Of a stretch of 6,955 nt of DNA, positions 6,535-6,955 are shown piece by piece. The notes below the pieces were generated by a model. It was given only the letters and a program-made list of their open reading frames with translations, ran no database searches and had not been told where the DNA came from. The position numbers and the translations under genes are program-made. The first letter of the stretch is position 1. Every line of letters starts with the position of its first letter. The stretch comes from UBA685 sp049890215 (GTDB lineage Bacteria; Pseudomonadota; Alphaproteobacteria; Puniceispirillales; Puniceispirillaceae), in contig JBMHBX010000020.1 in assembly GCA_049890215.1 (NCBI GenBank), positions 1 to 6,955 on the forward strand. The letters run 5' to 3'.

Positions 6535-6955
6535 TGCAGTCACTTATTCATGGCGCCTTTAGCCGGTCCGGCGCTGTCATTTTTATGCTCATCATCATTT
6601 TGGCAATGGGCGTATCAGCGACCATCTCTATCCCCAAAGAAGCCAATCCTGATGTTGAGATCCCGGTTGCTTATGCCTCTGTGCGCTATTCTGGCATTTC
6701 GCCGTCTGATGCAGAAAAATTATTGGTCAAGCCTTTAGAAAAGCAACTTCAGTCCGTGGCAGGTCTCGATAAAATGACAGGTGTTGCCACAGAAGGTTAT
6801 GCGTCTGTAACCCTAGAGTTTCTGGCAGGAGAAGATATTGATCTGGTTCTCGAAGATGTCAGAAAAGCTGTTGATGATGCCAAAGCAGATTTGCCTGCCA
6901 ATGCAGATGAGCCGGAGGTAAAGGAAATATCGCTTGGCCTCTTCCCTATTCTGAC
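6534..6955 (+). CDS. RND efflux permease subunit, N-terminal part (cut by window end)
   Basis: The ATG at 6534-6536 shares its A with the adaptor stop codon (TAATG) and has 'aggag' at 6521-6525, eight bases upstream. About 140 residues are visible and the frame is still open at the window edge; a full RND permease has ~1000 or more. Residues ~13-33 ('GAVIFMLIIILAMGVSATIS') are TM1. They are followed by 'IPKEANPDVEIPVAYASVRY', 'GISPSDAEKLLVKPLEKQLQ', 'GLDKMTGVATEGYASVTLEF' and 'LVLEDVRKAVDDAKADLP', the hallmark start of the HAE1/AcrB-like porter domain (PN1 region). It is a proton-driven inner-membrane exporter pairing with the adaptor just upstream. The specific substrate class is unknown. 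No outer-membrane channel gene is visible here. Confidence 0.93.
   Translation, partial: MQSLIHGAFSRSGAVIFMLIIILAMGVSATISIPKEANPDVEIPVAYASVRYSGISPSDAEKLLVKPLEKQLQSVAGLDKMTGVATEGYASVTLEFLAGEDIDLVLEDVRKAVDDAKADLPANADEPEVKEISLGLFPIL

Noticed and set aside
6550..6738. 62-codon + strand open frame near the end of the window
   Set aside because: It is an out-of-frame shadow of the RND permease, whose correct frame starting at 6534 gives a clear family sequence that runs off the window.

Overview
The window looks like a chromosomal segment of an alphaproteobacterium. Three things point that way: an IalB-family (invasion-associated locus B) protein, a family found mostly in Alphaproteobacteria; a FAD oxidoreductase that resembles mitochondrial FOXRED1 along most of its length; and an RND pump whose permease N-terminus has a familiar alphaproteobacterial look. 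Base composition is moderate by eye. A marine lineage such as SAR116 would fit, but that is only a guess. All genes visible here read on the + strand.

Layout: (1) 1-1539 is the 3' end of a large two-partner-secretion (TPS) exoprotein gene. It has five in-register YDG-type repeats of exactly 87 residues each, then a charged, probably coiled-coil tail that ends in a C-X9-C pair. (2) 1558-2100 is a small secreted IalB-family protein. (3) 2139-3887 is the TpsB/FhaC-type outer-membrane pore with two POTRA domains and a 'GGRGYG' L6-loop motif. (4) 3907-5130 is a FOXRED1-like FAD oxidoreductase. These four genes are separated by only 18, 38 and 19 bases and are probably co-transcribed. (5) A 120-base gap (5131-5250) holds a sigma70-like promoter candidate with an inverted repeat over its -10 box. 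(6) 5251-6534 is an RND periplasmic adaptor (membrane fusion protein). (7) From 6534 to the window edge is the N-terminus of its RND permease, with its start overlapping the adaptor stop (TAATG).

The most interesting part is the tpsA - ialB-like - tpsB cassette. An IalB-family gene sits between the exoprotein and its transporter, and all three products carry positioned cysteine pairs. The exoprotein has only two cysteines in its 512 visible residues, both at the extreme C-terminus, in a motif ('GDWTILSC...C') that resembles the first conserved motif of the adjacent IalB-family protein ('KDWVVRC...C'). The transporter's only two cysteines bracket its conserved L6 loop. This suggests a surface-retained adhesin with disulfide-dependent anchoring and a dedicated periplasmic accessory protein. 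That is an inference from sequence layout and has not been shown.
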